Shown here piece by piece: positions 17,587 through 26,057 of a stretch of 64,000 nt of DNA (position 1 is its first letter; each line of letters opens with the position of its first letter). The notes beneath the pieces were generated by a model, which was given only the letters and a program-made list of their open reading frames with translations, was not told the DNA's origin and ran no database searches. The stretch covers positions 124,001-188,000 of the forward strand of contig NZ_PHQQ01000005.1 in assembly GCF_002909235.1 (NCBI RefSeq), given 5' to 3'. The DNA is from Arenibacter catalasegens (lineage in GTDB: Bacteria > Bacteroidota > Bacteroidia > Flavobacteriales > Flavobacteriaceae). Made by a program: the position numbers and the translations under genes.

Positions 17587-19134
17587 TTGATTGTTCTTAA
17601 TTTTAAAAATTCTCATTCCAATTTGGAGCTACCTAAAGAAAGTATAGAAAAAACACTTTACAATTATCAGGAGGAAGATCTGAACACCATTTTTACGTGT
17701 TTGGAAGAATCTGCCGAGGATATCAACCTATTATACCAATTACCGACAGGTGGTGGTAAAACAGTTGTTTTCTCTGAAATTGCCAAAAGATATATTCAAA
17801 AAACAAACAAGAAGGTAGTTGTTCTTACCCATAGAATTGAATTGAGCAGCCAGACCTCGAGAATGTTAAAAGGATTTGGCGTAAAAAACAAGATTATAAA
17901 TAGTGAGGTAAAGGAGTTGCAAGACCAAGATCAATATATGTGTTTTGTTGCCATGGTAGAAACCTTGAACAATAGACTTCAAGATGATAAGGTAAAGATC
18001 AATGATATTGGACTTGTCATCATTGATGAGGCCCACTACAATTCTTTTAGAAAATTATTCAAATTTTTTAAAAAGTCTATTATCCTTGGTGTAACGGCTA
18101 CTCCCTTAAGCTCCAACATAAAACTCCCAATGAAGGACCACTATCAAAAACTGATTGTGGGAGAATCCATATCATCACTCATTAATAAGAGCTTTTTGGC
18201 CAAGGCCAATATGTACAACTATGATGTAAGCCTTAAAAGCCTAAAACTGGGTATAAGCGGGGATTATACGGTGAAGTCTTCGGACGAACTTTATGGCAAC
18301 CAGAATATGCTTACCAAATTGGTCAATGCCTATGAGGAAATAGCGAAGGGTACCAAAACCCTTATTTTCAATAATGGTATCAATACCTCACTCTATGTTT
18401 TTGATACCTTTAAAAAAGCTGGATACAACATTCGACATTTAGATAATAAGAATAGTGCTTCAGAGCGTAAGGATATTTTAAAATGGTTCTCAAAAACACC
18501 AGATGCCATACTAACATCTGTAAGTATATTGACCACCGGTTTTGACGAACCCACCGTTGAGACCATTATGTTGAACAGGGCTACAAAATCGTTGACGCTT
18601 TATTTTCAAATGATCGGTAGAGGCTCTAGGATACTTCCCAATAAGAGTGATTTTACTGTGGTGGACCTAGGAAACAACGTGGCCCGCTTTGGTCATTGGA
18701 ACGCTCCCATTGATTGGCAGGAAATTTTTCACTTTCCAGATTTCTTTTTGGAAAGCCTTAAAAATGACGAAGAAATTGAAAGGGATTTTGTGTATGAAAT
18801 GCCGGCCGAGTTAAAGGCGCTTTTTAGCAAGTCCAACAATATCGAATTCGATATTAAAGCGGAATACAAAAAAGTTTTTGCACAAGGCCTTAAGTCCAAA
18901 ACCGTTCTTGAAAATAGTATTGAACAGCACGCTACCATATGTGTAGAAAATAGTAAAGATGTTTTTGACGCCCGTATACTGGCCAAGAAACTGAAGGAGG
19001 AGATTGCCTACCGGGTGCGCCAATATTCCTATTGTATTATGAACAATACCAAAAACTACAAAGAGTGGTTGGAAGAGGACTATGAGCGTAAGCTGCGTTC
19101 TAAAATTTCTCAGAAATTCGCCAAGCGAATGTAG
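17587..19134 (+). CDS. DEAD/DEAH-box superfamily 2 helicase
   Basis: A 515-residue SF2 helicase of the RadD/SSL2-like class. Visible motifs are Q-like NYQEEDLNTIF, Walker A LPTGGGKTVVFSE, motif Ia VVLTHRIELSSQ, DEAH box VIIDEAHYNSF, motif III GVTATP, motif V SILTTGFDEP and motif VI FQMIGRGSRIL. A C-terminal basic, helical tail of about 110 residues follows. The start is TTG at 17587, which leaves nine residues before the conserved N-terminus. It probably acts in DNA or RNA remodelling; no nuclease or methylase partner lies beside it. The glycosyltransferase gene starts 17 bp after its stop. Confidence 0.88.
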   Translation: MIVLNFKNSHSNLELPKESIEKTLYNYQEEDLNTIFTCLEESAEDINLLYQLPTGGGKTVVFSEIAKRYIQKTNKKVVVLTHRIELSSQTSRMLKGFGVKNKIINSEVKELQDQDQYMCFVAMVETLNNRLQDDKVKINDIGLVIIDEAHYNSFRKLFKFFKKSIILGVTATPLSSNIKLPMKDHYQKLIVGESISSLINKSFLAKANMYNYDVSLKSLKLGISGDYTVKSSDELYGNQNMLTKLVNAYEEIAKGTKTLIFNNGINTSLYVFDTFKKAGYNIRHLDNKNSASERKDILKWFSKTPDAILTSVSILTTGFDEPTVETIMLNRATKSLTLYFQMIGRGSRILPNKSDFTVVDLGNNVARFGHWNAPIDWQEIFHFPDFFLESLKNDEEIERDFVYEMPAELKALFSKSNNIEFDIKAEYKKVFAQGLKSKTVLENSIEQHATICVENSKDVFDARILAKKLKEEIAYRVRQYSYCIMNNTKNYKEWLEEDYERKLRSKISQKFAKRM

Positions 19135-19151
19135 AAAAGATTGCTCCCAAA

Positions 19152-20393
19152 ATGGATAAAAAAATACTGATTATAGGTTTTGTCTGGCCAGAACCCGGTA
19201 CAACGGCAGCAGGAGGTAGGATGCTACAGTTAATACATTTCTTTTTGGAACAGGGCTATCAGGTAACCTTTGCCAGTACTGCAGCTGAAAGTGAATTCTC
19301 TTATGACCTGAAGAATATTGGCGTAAGTACAAAGCTAATTTTACTCAATCATTCCAGTTTTGATATTTTCTTAAAAGATTTAAATCCAACTATTGTCCTT
19401 TTTGATCGATTTATGACCGAAGAACAATTTGGATGGCGTGTTGTGCTGAATACGCCTGATGCCATCCGTATTTTGGACACTGAGGATTTGCACTCGCTTA
19501 GACTAAGCAGACAGCTGGCCTATAAAAAATCGCTTTCTTTTACTACCCAAAATTGGTTGGGTCAAGACCATACAAAACGGGAAATAGCCAGTATTTATAG
19601 ATGCGACCTAAGTTTGATCATTTCTTTGTATGAAATGGAACTACTGACCAGAACTATAAAAATAGATGATAGTCTACTTTTGCATTTACCCATGATGTAT
19701 GATGCAATTGATGAGGAACAACGGAACAGTTGGCTCGATTTTGATCAAAAAAAAGACTTTGTGTGTATCGGCAATGGCAAACATGCCCCCAATATTGACG
19801 CCATACAAACCCTTAAAAGGGATATATGGCCTTTGATACGCCAAGAATTGACCAGTGCCAATCTATTTATCTACGGAGCTTATATGCCAGATAGCATTAA
19901 ACAGTTGAACAAGCCGAAAGAAGGATTTTATATTATGGGACATGCCAATAAGGCCGGGGAGGTTATTTCCAAGGCAAGGCTAAATTTGGCTCCCTTAAAT
20001 TTTGGGGCGGGCATAAAGGGTAAATTATTAAGTGGCATGCTAAATGGCACGCCCAGTATTACTACAGAAATAGGAGCTGAAGGAATTTGTCCCGATTTAC
20101 CTTGGAACGGAATTATTGCCAATGACCCAGGTCATTTTGCCCAGGCTGCCATAAAATTGTATGAAAATAGGGAACAGTGGTCACAGGCCCAGCAGAATGG
20201 CATTGCCATCATCAATAGTTATTACAACAAAGCTGTGTTTCAACAAAAATTATCCAATAAAATTGAATTGATCAACAAGGATTTAGCCGTGCATAGATCG
20301 CATAATTTTGTAGGAGCCATGCTCTTACACCATACATTGGCCAGTACCAAGTTTATGTCCAAGTGGATCGAGGAAAAAAATGGCAGCTCGTAA
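19152..20393 (+). CDS. Glycosyltransferase, GT-B fold (group 1 type)
   Basis: A 413-residue protein. The N-terminal Rossmann domain starts ILIIGFVWPEPGTTAAGGRM, a donor/acceptor loop with Gly-Gly-x-R as in GT4 enzymes. The C-terminal half has FVCIGNGKHAPNIDAIQTL, GFYIMGHANKAGEVISKARL and LAPLNFGAGIKGKLLSGMLN, then TTEIGAEGI, matching the GT4 nucleotide-sugar binding region (the EX7E motif is not clear). The family transfers sugars to lipids, proteins or other sugars, usually at the inner membrane face. The acceptor is unknown. It likely shares a transcript with the helicase. Confidence 0.82.
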   Translation: MDKKILIIGFVWPEPGTTAAGGRMLQLIHFFLEQGYQVTFASTAAESEFSYDLKNIGVSTKLILLNHSSFDIFLKDLNPTIVLFDRFMTEEQFGWRVVLNTPDAIRILDTEDLHSLRLSRQLAYKKSLSFTTQNWLGQDHTKREIASIYRCDLSLIISLYEMELLTRTIKIDDSLLLHLPMMYDAIDEEQRNSWLDFDQKKDFVCIGNGKHAPNIDAIQTLKRDIWPLIRQELTSANLFIYGAYMPDSIKQLNKPKEGFYIMGHANKAGEVISKARLNLAPLNFGAGIKGKLLSGMLNGTPSITTEIGAEGICPDLPWNGIIANDPGHFAQAAIKLYENREQWSQAQQNGIAIINSYYNKAVFQQKLSNKIELINKDLAVHRSHNFVGAMLLHHTLASTKFMSKWIEEKNGSS

Positions 20394-20569
20394 TTGAAGA
20401 AGACCCTCGTGCTATATTTTTTAAGCCCAATGGCTAGCTATGAACTACATCATAGGGTTGCTGTATTAAATTAGAGACCCCGCCAAAAAGGCCGGGATTG
20501 TTCCTCCATCGTATTTCAATGCCCTTACGGCTTTTGAAATTGGTGTCTTACGAATAAAGTAAAGTGTGT

Positions 20570-20577
20570 TATCTTTG
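20570..20577 (+). promoter_or_regulatory. Candidate promoter core TAnnTTTG for menB
   Basis: TATCTTTG fits TAnnTTTG exactly and ends 23 bp before the menB ATG, which would give a short leader. The -33 element is unclear. Confidence 0.4.
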
Positions 20578-20600
20578 ATAACTGTTAAACCTTTTTTAGA

Positions 20601-21446
20601 ATGCAGAAAAAAATTGATTGGGAAGTAGTTAAGGAATTTGAAGATATAACCTATAAAAAATGTGGGGGCGTTGCCCGTATCGCTTTTAACAGGCCTAATG
20701 TGAGAAATGCGTTTAGGCCCAAAACTACCAGTGAGCTTTATCAGGCTTTTTATGACGCCCAAGAGGACACCAGTATTGGTGTAGTCCTACTTTCTGGGGA
20801 AGGTCCGTCTACAAAGGATGGTGTATATTCTTTTTGTAGCGGTGGCGACCAAAAGGCTAGGGGACACAAAGGCTATGTTGGGGAAGATGGAATGCACCGC
20901 TTAAATATTTTGGAAGTACAGCGTCTAATTAGGTTTATGCCCAAAGTGGTCATTGCAGTGGTTCCTGGATGGGCCGTTGGAGGAGGACATAGTTTACATG
21001 TGGTCTGCGATCTAACATTGGCCAGCAAAGAACATGCAATCTTTAAACAAACAGATGCTGATGTGACCAGTTTTGATGGTGGTTATGGCTCTGCCTATCT
21101 GGCAAAAATGGTGGGCCAAAAAAAGGCGAGGGAAATATTTTTTCTTGGCAGAAATTATTCCGCTCAAGATGCTTTGGATATGGGAATGGTAAATGCTGTT
21201 ATTCCACATGAGGAATTGGAAAATACCGCTTATGAGTGGGCCCAGGAAATTCTTGAAAAATCGCCCACTTCCATAAAAATGCTAAAGTTTGCTATGAACC
21301 TCACTGATGACGGTATGGTGGGGCAACAGGTATTTGCCGGTGAGGCAACAAGGTTGGCCTATATGACGGAAGAAGCCAAAGAAGGAAGAAATGCTTTTTT
21401 AGAAAAGCGCAAACCAAACTTTGGAAAGAACAACTGGATTCCCTAA
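20601..21446 (+). CDS. menB: 1,4-Dihydroxy-2-naphthoyl-CoA synthase
   Basis: A 281-residue crotonase-fold enzyme of menaquinone synthesis, which closes o-succinylbenzoyl-CoA to the naphthoyl-CoA ring. Family features are an N-terminal YKKCGGVARIAFNRPNVRNAFRP, FCSGGDQKARGHKGY (oxyanion loop), VVPGWAVGGGHSLHVVCDLT and the distinctive TDADVTSFDGGYGSAYLA, which sets MenB apart from general enoyl-CoA hydratases. The C-terminus ends KRKPNFGKNNWIP, typical of MenB. Other men genes are not in the window. A terminator hairpin follows the gene. Confidence 0.95.
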   Translation: MQKKIDWEVVKEFEDITYKKCGGVARIAFNRPNVRNAFRPKTTSELYQAFYDAQEDTSIGVVLLSGEGPSTKDGVYSFCSGGDQKARGHKGYVGEDGMHRLNILEVQRLIRFMPKVVIAVVPGWAVGGGHSLHVVCDLTLASKEHAIFKQTDADVTSFDGGYGSAYLAKMVGQKKAREIFFLGRNYSAQDALDMGMVNAVIPHEELENTAYEWAQEILEKSPTSIKMLKFAMNLTDDGMVGQQVFAGEATRLAYMTEEAKEGRNAFLEKRKPNFGKNNWIP

Positions 21447-21480
21447 TTGTATGGATCCAACTTAAAAATATCCAAAACCT

Positions 21481-21580
21481 AAAAAACTAAAAAGAGCCTT
21501 GTCTTTTGGAACAAGGCTCTTTTACGAGAACACTATATGAAAATGAAAAATCTTTTATTTCTTTATTACATTACTAAAGT
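21481..21580. repeat. Direct repeat, copy 1 (partner at 22381-22483)
   Basis: About 100 bp nearly identical to 22381-22483, exactly 900 bp apart. Each copy starts with a terminator-like hairpin, then has ACGAGAACACTATATGAAAA and a short ORF beginning MKMKNLLF. The pair brackets the helicase-like gene at 21703. Confidence 0.85.
21488..21522. terminator. Terminator after menB
   Basis: Arms AAAAAGAGCCTTG and CAAGGCTCTTTT enclose a short loop and end in a T run. It lies within the direct repeat. Confidence 0.75.
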
Positions 21581-21702
21581 AGGGTAGAAGGCTTTTATGG
21601 GAAAACAATTGTTGTGAAGTAATAAAAAGTTGTGGTCTGTCTAGAGAAACTTGATACGAGCCAAAATAAAAAATAAAAAATTCGAGTAGTTAATACTAAA
21701 AT

Positions 21703-22320
21703 ATGGCATTCAAAAAAATACAGGAACAGTTAGAAGAAGCTTTGGAAGTGGTGGGATTAAAAGAACCTCTACCTTTTCAAAAGGCAGTCCTTTCAAAAAT
21801 AAAAGGAGGATCCAGTATCTTTGGTATAGCTCCTGAAGGTGCCGGTAAGACCACCTCCATAATTATAAGTACACTACAAAAATTAAATTGTACAGCCTTT
21901 GAAGATGCCCCGCGGGCGCTCATCTTTGTACAGGATAAGGAATCGGCCTTAGCCTTACAAAGTGAATTTGAACGTTACACAAGGCGAATGGACCTGCGCA
22001 TCTACCCCGTTTATGAAGAACACAATATAGATACACAGAGAAATGAAATTTTTGAGGGAGTTGATATTGTTATTGCTACCCCGAAAAGGTTGAGCAAGAT
22101 TTTTTACCTCAACGGCATCAATCTAGGGAAACTCAAATTATTTATTGTGGAAGATGCTGAGTTCTTATTCAAAGCCAGCCCTTTTTCAGATGTGATTCGA
22201 ATCCCAGAAAGTTTGGATCGCTGTCAATATGCAATTTTCTCTACGAAATTTGATGCCCGTATGGAACGCATGCAAGAATTGTTTATGGCAAACGCCCAGA
22301 TTGTTGAAGTAAAAGAATAA
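21703..22320 (+). CDS. Single-domain DEAD/DEAH helicase-like protein
   Basis: A 205-residue protein matching only the first RecA-like domain of a DEAD-box helicase. The Q-like region LPFQKAVLSKIKGG and a Walker A-like APEGAGKTTSII are present, along with motif Ib IATPKRLSKIF. Motif II reads VEDAEFL instead of DEAD, and motif III (SAT) is replaced by STKFDARM. No second helicase domain follows, and the stop is clean. Such proteins occur in other flavobacteria, so this is likely a stable truncated form. It may bind ATP or RNA but is unlikely to unwind. It lies between two direct repeats. Confidence 0.75.
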   Translation: MAFKKIQEQLEEALEVVGLKEPLPFQKAVLSKIKGGSSIFGIAPEGAGKTTSIIISTLQKLNCTAFEDAPRALIFVQDKESALALQSEFERYTRRMDLRIYPVYEEHNIDTQRNEIFEGVDIVIATPKRLSKIFYLNGINLGKLKLFIVEDAEFLFKASPFSDVIRIPESLDRCQYAIFSTKFDARMERMQELFMANAQIVEVKE

Positions 22321-22380
22321 TTAGCGGGCCTTTTCTATAATTGATCCATATTAAATTTATCAATTACGACTAAAAATGCC

Positions 22381-22483
22381 TTAAACTAAAAAGAGCCTTA
22401 TCTTTTAGGACAAAGCTCTTTTACGAGAACACTATATGAAAATGAAAAATCTTTTATTTCGTTTTTATTACACTACTAATGTA
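22381..22483. repeat. Direct repeat, copy 2 (partner at 21481-21580)
   Basis: Second copy of the ~100 bp repeat. The hairpin part (22388-22422) has one stem mismatch but still ends in a T run and can serve as terminator of the helicase-like gene. The short ORF MKMKNLLFRFYYTTNV is kept, with substitutions against copy 1. Confidence 0.85.
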
Positions 22484-22652
22484 TAGTGAGTTGTGGACTG
22501 AAAGAAATAAATGTTGGGAAATGGCCTTTTTCTGTGGTGAAAGTTCCATTTGTTGATATTTTGATCCTTTTACTCTTCAAAAAACAGGACGCTACGCATG
22601 TAAATGCATAAAAAAGAATCAAACTTAAGGGGATAAATATTCCAAAATACAA
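22476..22652 (-). CDS. Small membrane protein ORF, 58 aa (TTG start)
   Basis: A TTG at 22652 is preceded by AGGAGG eight bases upstream, an unusually good ribosome site for this phylum. The product begins MYFGIFIPLSLILFYAFTCV, one membrane helix, followed by SCFLKSKRIKI and a polar tail to TIH. The N-terminal 17 residues before TTG meet a stop, so this is the natural start. No family is recognised. It lies 48 bp behind another small minus-strand ORF and may form a small operon with it. Confidence 0.4.
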   Translation of the reverse strand: MYFGIFIPLSLILFYAFTCVASCFLKSKRIKISTNGTFTTEKGHFPTFISFSPQLTIH

Positions 22653-22700
22653 GGATTGGGCCTCCTACTAAATGTCTATAGTTATTAAAATACTATCATA

Positions 22701-22802
22701 TTATTCTTTTTCATTGGTAAGCTGCGTAGAACTGGGATCTCTGCCCAAAAGCCTCTTTACGAACTCTAATACTACCAGGTTCCAAATCAGAAAACCTGAC
22801 AT
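22701..22802 (-). CDS. Small membrane protein ORF, 33 aa
   Basis: The ATG ORF reads MSGFLIWNLVVLEFVKRLLG and then RDPSSTQLTNEKE. A hydrophobic helix is followed by a basic stop-transfer (VKRLLGR) and a polar tail, the layout of a genuine single-pass micro-protein. It is just upstream of the 58-residue ORF on the same strand. It could also be a remnant of a longer membrane protein. Unknown function. Confidence 0.35.
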   Translation of the reverse strand: MSGFLIWNLVVLEFVKRLLGRDPSSTQLTNEKE

Positions 22803-22970
22803 AATCTTAAAGAAAAGGAATTAGGTCAAAAAAAGAAGAGCTTTTCTATAGTGAACCATTACAATTGTTTTACAGGTACAAGCATACACTTTTTATTTTT
22901 TTAATTTATCTTTAATCCTATCTATCTCTCCATTAAATTTCAACAGCACAGGTTGAGTTATCGAAAGTGT

Positions 22971-23837
22971 ATGAAAAATTGGTTGACGTTTTTAATTTTG
23001 TGGTTTGTTTTGCCATTTTATGCGCAAACTTCTGAAAACACTATTTCGGGAAGAGTGACCGATGTATGGGAAGTTCCCATACCAAATGTAAATATTTTGC
23101 TCAAAGACACTCAACGTGGAACACAAACTGATGAAGGCGGATGGTTCTCCCTAAATGCACAAGCCAATGAGGTTTTAGTGTTCTCTTCCCTGGGATATGG
23201 TAGTTATGAACTTGTTCTTACGGAAACGGAAGAGATACTAAAAATTGTCTTATCGCCAATGGCAACTGAGTTGGATGAAGTGACCTTAAAGAAAAGGAAA
23301 CGAAAAACCCAAAAAGACATTTTGGCCGAATTCCCCGAAAACACAAATCTGGTCAAGACCTCAAGAGGTGTTTTAAACAAAGACCGTTCTTCATCATCTT
23401 TTCAGGTTATCAGCGGTAAGGATTTGGTAGCGACAGGACCTGATTTTTTGACTTCTTTGTTATCCTATAGCCCTAGTATGAGGGTTGTTCGAGTGCCTGA
23501 GGTAAAGGTTTATTTGCGTAGAATAGCCTATTCCATGTATGATTCCATCGGGACACCTCCGAAAGCCATTTTTGATGTGGATGGGTTCATCCAAGAAACT
23601 GCACCTACGTATCTATCATCACATGATATAGACCGTATTGCCATACTTGAGCGTAATGCTGCGATTTCCAGATATGGACCTATGGGAGTTGGAGGGGTCA
23701 TTGTAATCAACACCAAGGCCACTACCCAAGTGGATTACAGTGGAGATGTTAGGCAGTATGATAATTCCGCTTTACGGGACAGTCTAAATGAACTGTTTAT
23801 AGACCAAAGTAGGAATGCGCCCATACCACCTGATTAA
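22971..23837 (+). CDS. TonB plug-domain protein with carboxypeptidase-like N-domain, no barrel
   Basis: I start at ATG 22971 (MKNWLTFLILWFVLPFYAQ, a signal peptide) rather than TTG 22953. A carboxypeptidase D regulatory-like domain follows (about 25-105: SGRVTDVWEVPIPNVNILLK, then GTQTDEGGWFSL and SSLGYGSYEL), then a plug-like domain (about 155-255) with DGFIQE, IDRIAILERNAAISRYGPMG and GGVIVINTK. It ends at 288 residues, so the 22-strand barrel of TonB receptors is absent. Shortened plug proteins of this kind occur in Flavobacteriia and may bind partner receptors; that is inference. No frameshifted barrel is visible downstream. Confidence 0.78.
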   Translation: MKNWLTFLILWFVLPFYAQTSENTISGRVTDVWEVPIPNVNILLKDTQRGTQTDEGGWFSLNAQANEVLVFSSLGYGSYELVLTETEEILKIVLSPMATELDEVTLKKRKRKTQKDILAEFPENTNLVKTSRGVLNKDRSSSSFQVISGKDLVATGPDFLTSLLSYSPSMRVVRVPEVKVYLRRIAYSMYDSIGTPPKAIFDVDGFIQETAPTYLSSHDIDRIAILERNAAISRYGPMGVGGVIVINTKATTQVDYSGDVRQYDNSALRDSLNELFIDQSRNAPIPPD

Positions 23838-23878
23838 ATGAAAGCTTTTTGGAAGATTTCCTAATAAATTATACGTGC

Positions 23879-25669
23879 TTATTTTAACGAAGCGAAATTA
23901 TCAATATTTAATTTTGCTTTTATCCGGTTGTTCCATTTAACCAAACCTTCATAGTCACTACCGTCACGAGTTTCCTTTTCTATTTTTTTCACTTCGGATG
24001 AAGCCCCCTTGTACATGTCATCATAAATTAATTTTGCCTCATCAAAGGTCGTATTCTCCGTAATCCGGGAAGCGGCCAATTGTCTATAAACCTCATAAAT
24101 ATCAAAAATGATATTGAAATAGACCAGCTTATTTTTTGTACGCTCATAGCTGAATTGAGAGGAATCGATATCCAACAAAGTTCGGCTCACTATTTTTGTA
24201 ATCCCATTTTCACCTTTATAACTATCCACCATATAACAGATGTTAATATTGTCTTTGTCTTTTTGGGAAGGTTTGCTTTGCATCTGTTGAAATGGTGAAT
24301 CGTAGGCTATTCCTGTTGTTATATTGGCACCTGGGGTATTGCCCAAGGTACCTTTTCCTTTTTCTTCAAAGGCTAAATCATGTAAATGCCCCCAATTAAG
24401 CCTGCGACCTTGCAGCCATGAAAGTACCGTGGGCCTTGTATATTTTAAATCATCCAATGGGATGTAATTATTAAAATTAATCAAGAATCCATTTTTTTTC
24501 ATGAAGTCCATCGACCTGTTTTCATTGATACTTTTGGGAAATTGGTAGTTGGTCTCCCAAAAATCATTGGATGCCTGCAAGGCGATCATTTTGTCATAAT
24601 CGTTGTTAAAAGGAATCGCCTTGGTAAAATAGGGGTCTTCAAAGAATGCATCGTAATCAAAGAAATATAGAAAAGTGCGTGAATCGATGATTTCTGATAC
24701 ATTTTTAGATCTGTAACCCATTTGAAAGTTAAGTTCCAGATACTGGATCTTTTCTGGCTCCATAGGGTTAAAAACAATGTTGAGCTGAATCTCCATCGGG
24801 GTAAGTACTACATCTGGGTTGATGGAGGCCAATGCATTTGTTATGGGATCAACCGCCGAAAGTTCTATTTTTTTGATCATCAACAGGTCAGGGTCCACCA
24901 ACATTTTACCATTAAACAATCTACCATTGGCCACTTTGGGGGAAAACGAAATGGATACTTCCTCCTGGCTACAAGTAATGCAATCATCAATTTTCACATC
25001 GTATATTCTTTCAATGGCATTAAAGCTCAAATTCCCTGGATAATCCGGTAATATTTGTTTGGAGGCCCCAAAAAGTTGAAAGTCGCTCAAAATTTTGGTG
25101 TTGTCCAAGCTATAGAAGGGGAATGATCTGTTTTGCCCAAACCGTCCACTTTTTACCCTGAGGTCCAAAATACCTTTTGCTAAATTTTGCTCACTGTTGT
25201 AGAAGCCTTCTACATGCTCGATCGGAATATTTCTTGTGGAGGATATCATGGTCAGAAAGGCCTTGCTGACGGAAGTATTTTTACTCTTTCGGTAGACTTC
25301 TATAATCTTGCCCAATAGTTTATAGGGGTAAACCTTGTCTTGGCCGGCAGTCAGCACAACCTCTTCCAAAACTGAAACATCCGTTTCCAATTTAAGTTTG
25401 GATTCATTCTCAAAATAAGATAATACTGTTTTTTTTGTTTTAAACCCTAAGTGTCTTACCTCAAGTGAATCCTTCGAAAAAACACTATCCACCGCGAACT
25501 TACCATCCTCATTGGTTATAGTAGAATGTGCTTTTGTGCCATAAATCCTTATAGTACAATAAGGCAATGGTTCATTTGACATGCTGTCGTAAATAAAGCC
25601 TTCAATTTTAGACTGGGCCAAACTTGTTGAGCCAGTAATAATTATCAAAAAGAAAATGATTTTTTTCAT
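23879..25669 (-). CDS. Carboxypeptidase-like regulatory domain protein, secreted
   Basis: A 596-residue protein with signal peptide MKKIIFFLIIITGSTSLAQ. The first domain (about 20-105) is carboxypeptidase D regulatory-like: IEGFIYDSMSNEPLPYCTIR, then TNEDGKFAVDS and HLGFKTKKTVL. The rest (about 110-596) is a mixed alpha/beta region that I do not recognise; it has a Cys pair ITCSQEE-type near residue 235 and a GRLFNGKMLVDPD strand. Many flavobacterial outer-membrane-associated proteins have this layout. It is convergent with the plug protein gene, so tail-to-tail, and has no operon partner. Confidence 0.75.
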   Translation of the reverse strand: MKKIIFFLIIITGSTSLAQSKIEGFIYDSMSNEPLPYCTIRIYGTKAHSTITNEDGKFAVDSVFSKDSLEVRHLGFKTKKTVLSYFENESKLKLETDVSVLEEVVLTAGQDKVYPYKLLGKIIEVYRKSKNTSVSKAFLTMISSTRNIPIEHVEGFYNSEQNLAKGILDLRVKSGRFGQNRSFPFYSLDNTKILSDFQLFGASKQILPDYPGNLSFNAIERIYDVKIDDCITCSQEEVSISFSPKVANGRLFNGKMLVDPDLLMIKKIELSAVDPITNALASINPDVVLTPMEIQLNIVFNPMEPEKIQYLELNFQMGYRSKNVSEIIDSRTFLYFFDYDAFFEDPYFTKAIPFNNDYDKMIALQASNDFWETNYQFPKSINENRSMDFMKKNGFLINFNNYIPLDDLKYTRPTVLSWLQGRRLNWGHLHDLAFEEKGKGTLGNTPGANITTGIAYDSPFQQMQSKPSQKDKDNINICYMVDSYKGENGITKIVSRTLLDIDSSQFSYERTKNKLVYFNIIFDIYEVYRQLAASRITENTTFDEAKLIYDDMYKGASSEVKKIEKETRDGSDYEGLVKWNNRIKAKLNIDNFASLK

Positions 25670-26057
25670 TCCGATTACTTCGCCGTTAAAAGATTATTCA
25701 CACTAAGTTAACCGTTTTATTTTTATGACGTGATTTGATTGGCGGTTTATTCCTTAGCTTTTTTTAAAGGAATTTGTAGTAATTTTTGTTATGAAGAATG
25801 TACCTCTAATATCTAAGTTTTGAAAGCGGTTATCAAGGACTCCACTTATTCCTAAATAAAGGGTTAAATTTATTCCACTCAAGTTTTCGATTTGGGAATG
25901 AAATGTATTTAAGGGAATATTATGTTTCGAAAAGAAAATTTAGGAATATATAGTCTACGCTTGCCCCATACAAGGTTGTGCTGAACATTTAATTGGTTTA
26001 CAGAATATATGGTATTAATAGGACCCTGCTTGGGTCCGCCTTAAATTATTCAGATAA
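25670..26057. other. Intergenic, 388 bp, no gene seen
   Basis: AT-rich spacer between divergent genes. It holds a small GGACCC/GGGTCC hairpin at about 26020-26036 and nothing with coding character. Confidence 0.45.

Noticed and set aside
20466-20762. 98-codon minus-strand ORF overlapping the menB start
   Set aside because: It covers the menB promoter and 160 bp of menB antisense; the menB frame is certain. The tail (SKAVRALKYDGG) looks coding-like but no start outside menB was found.
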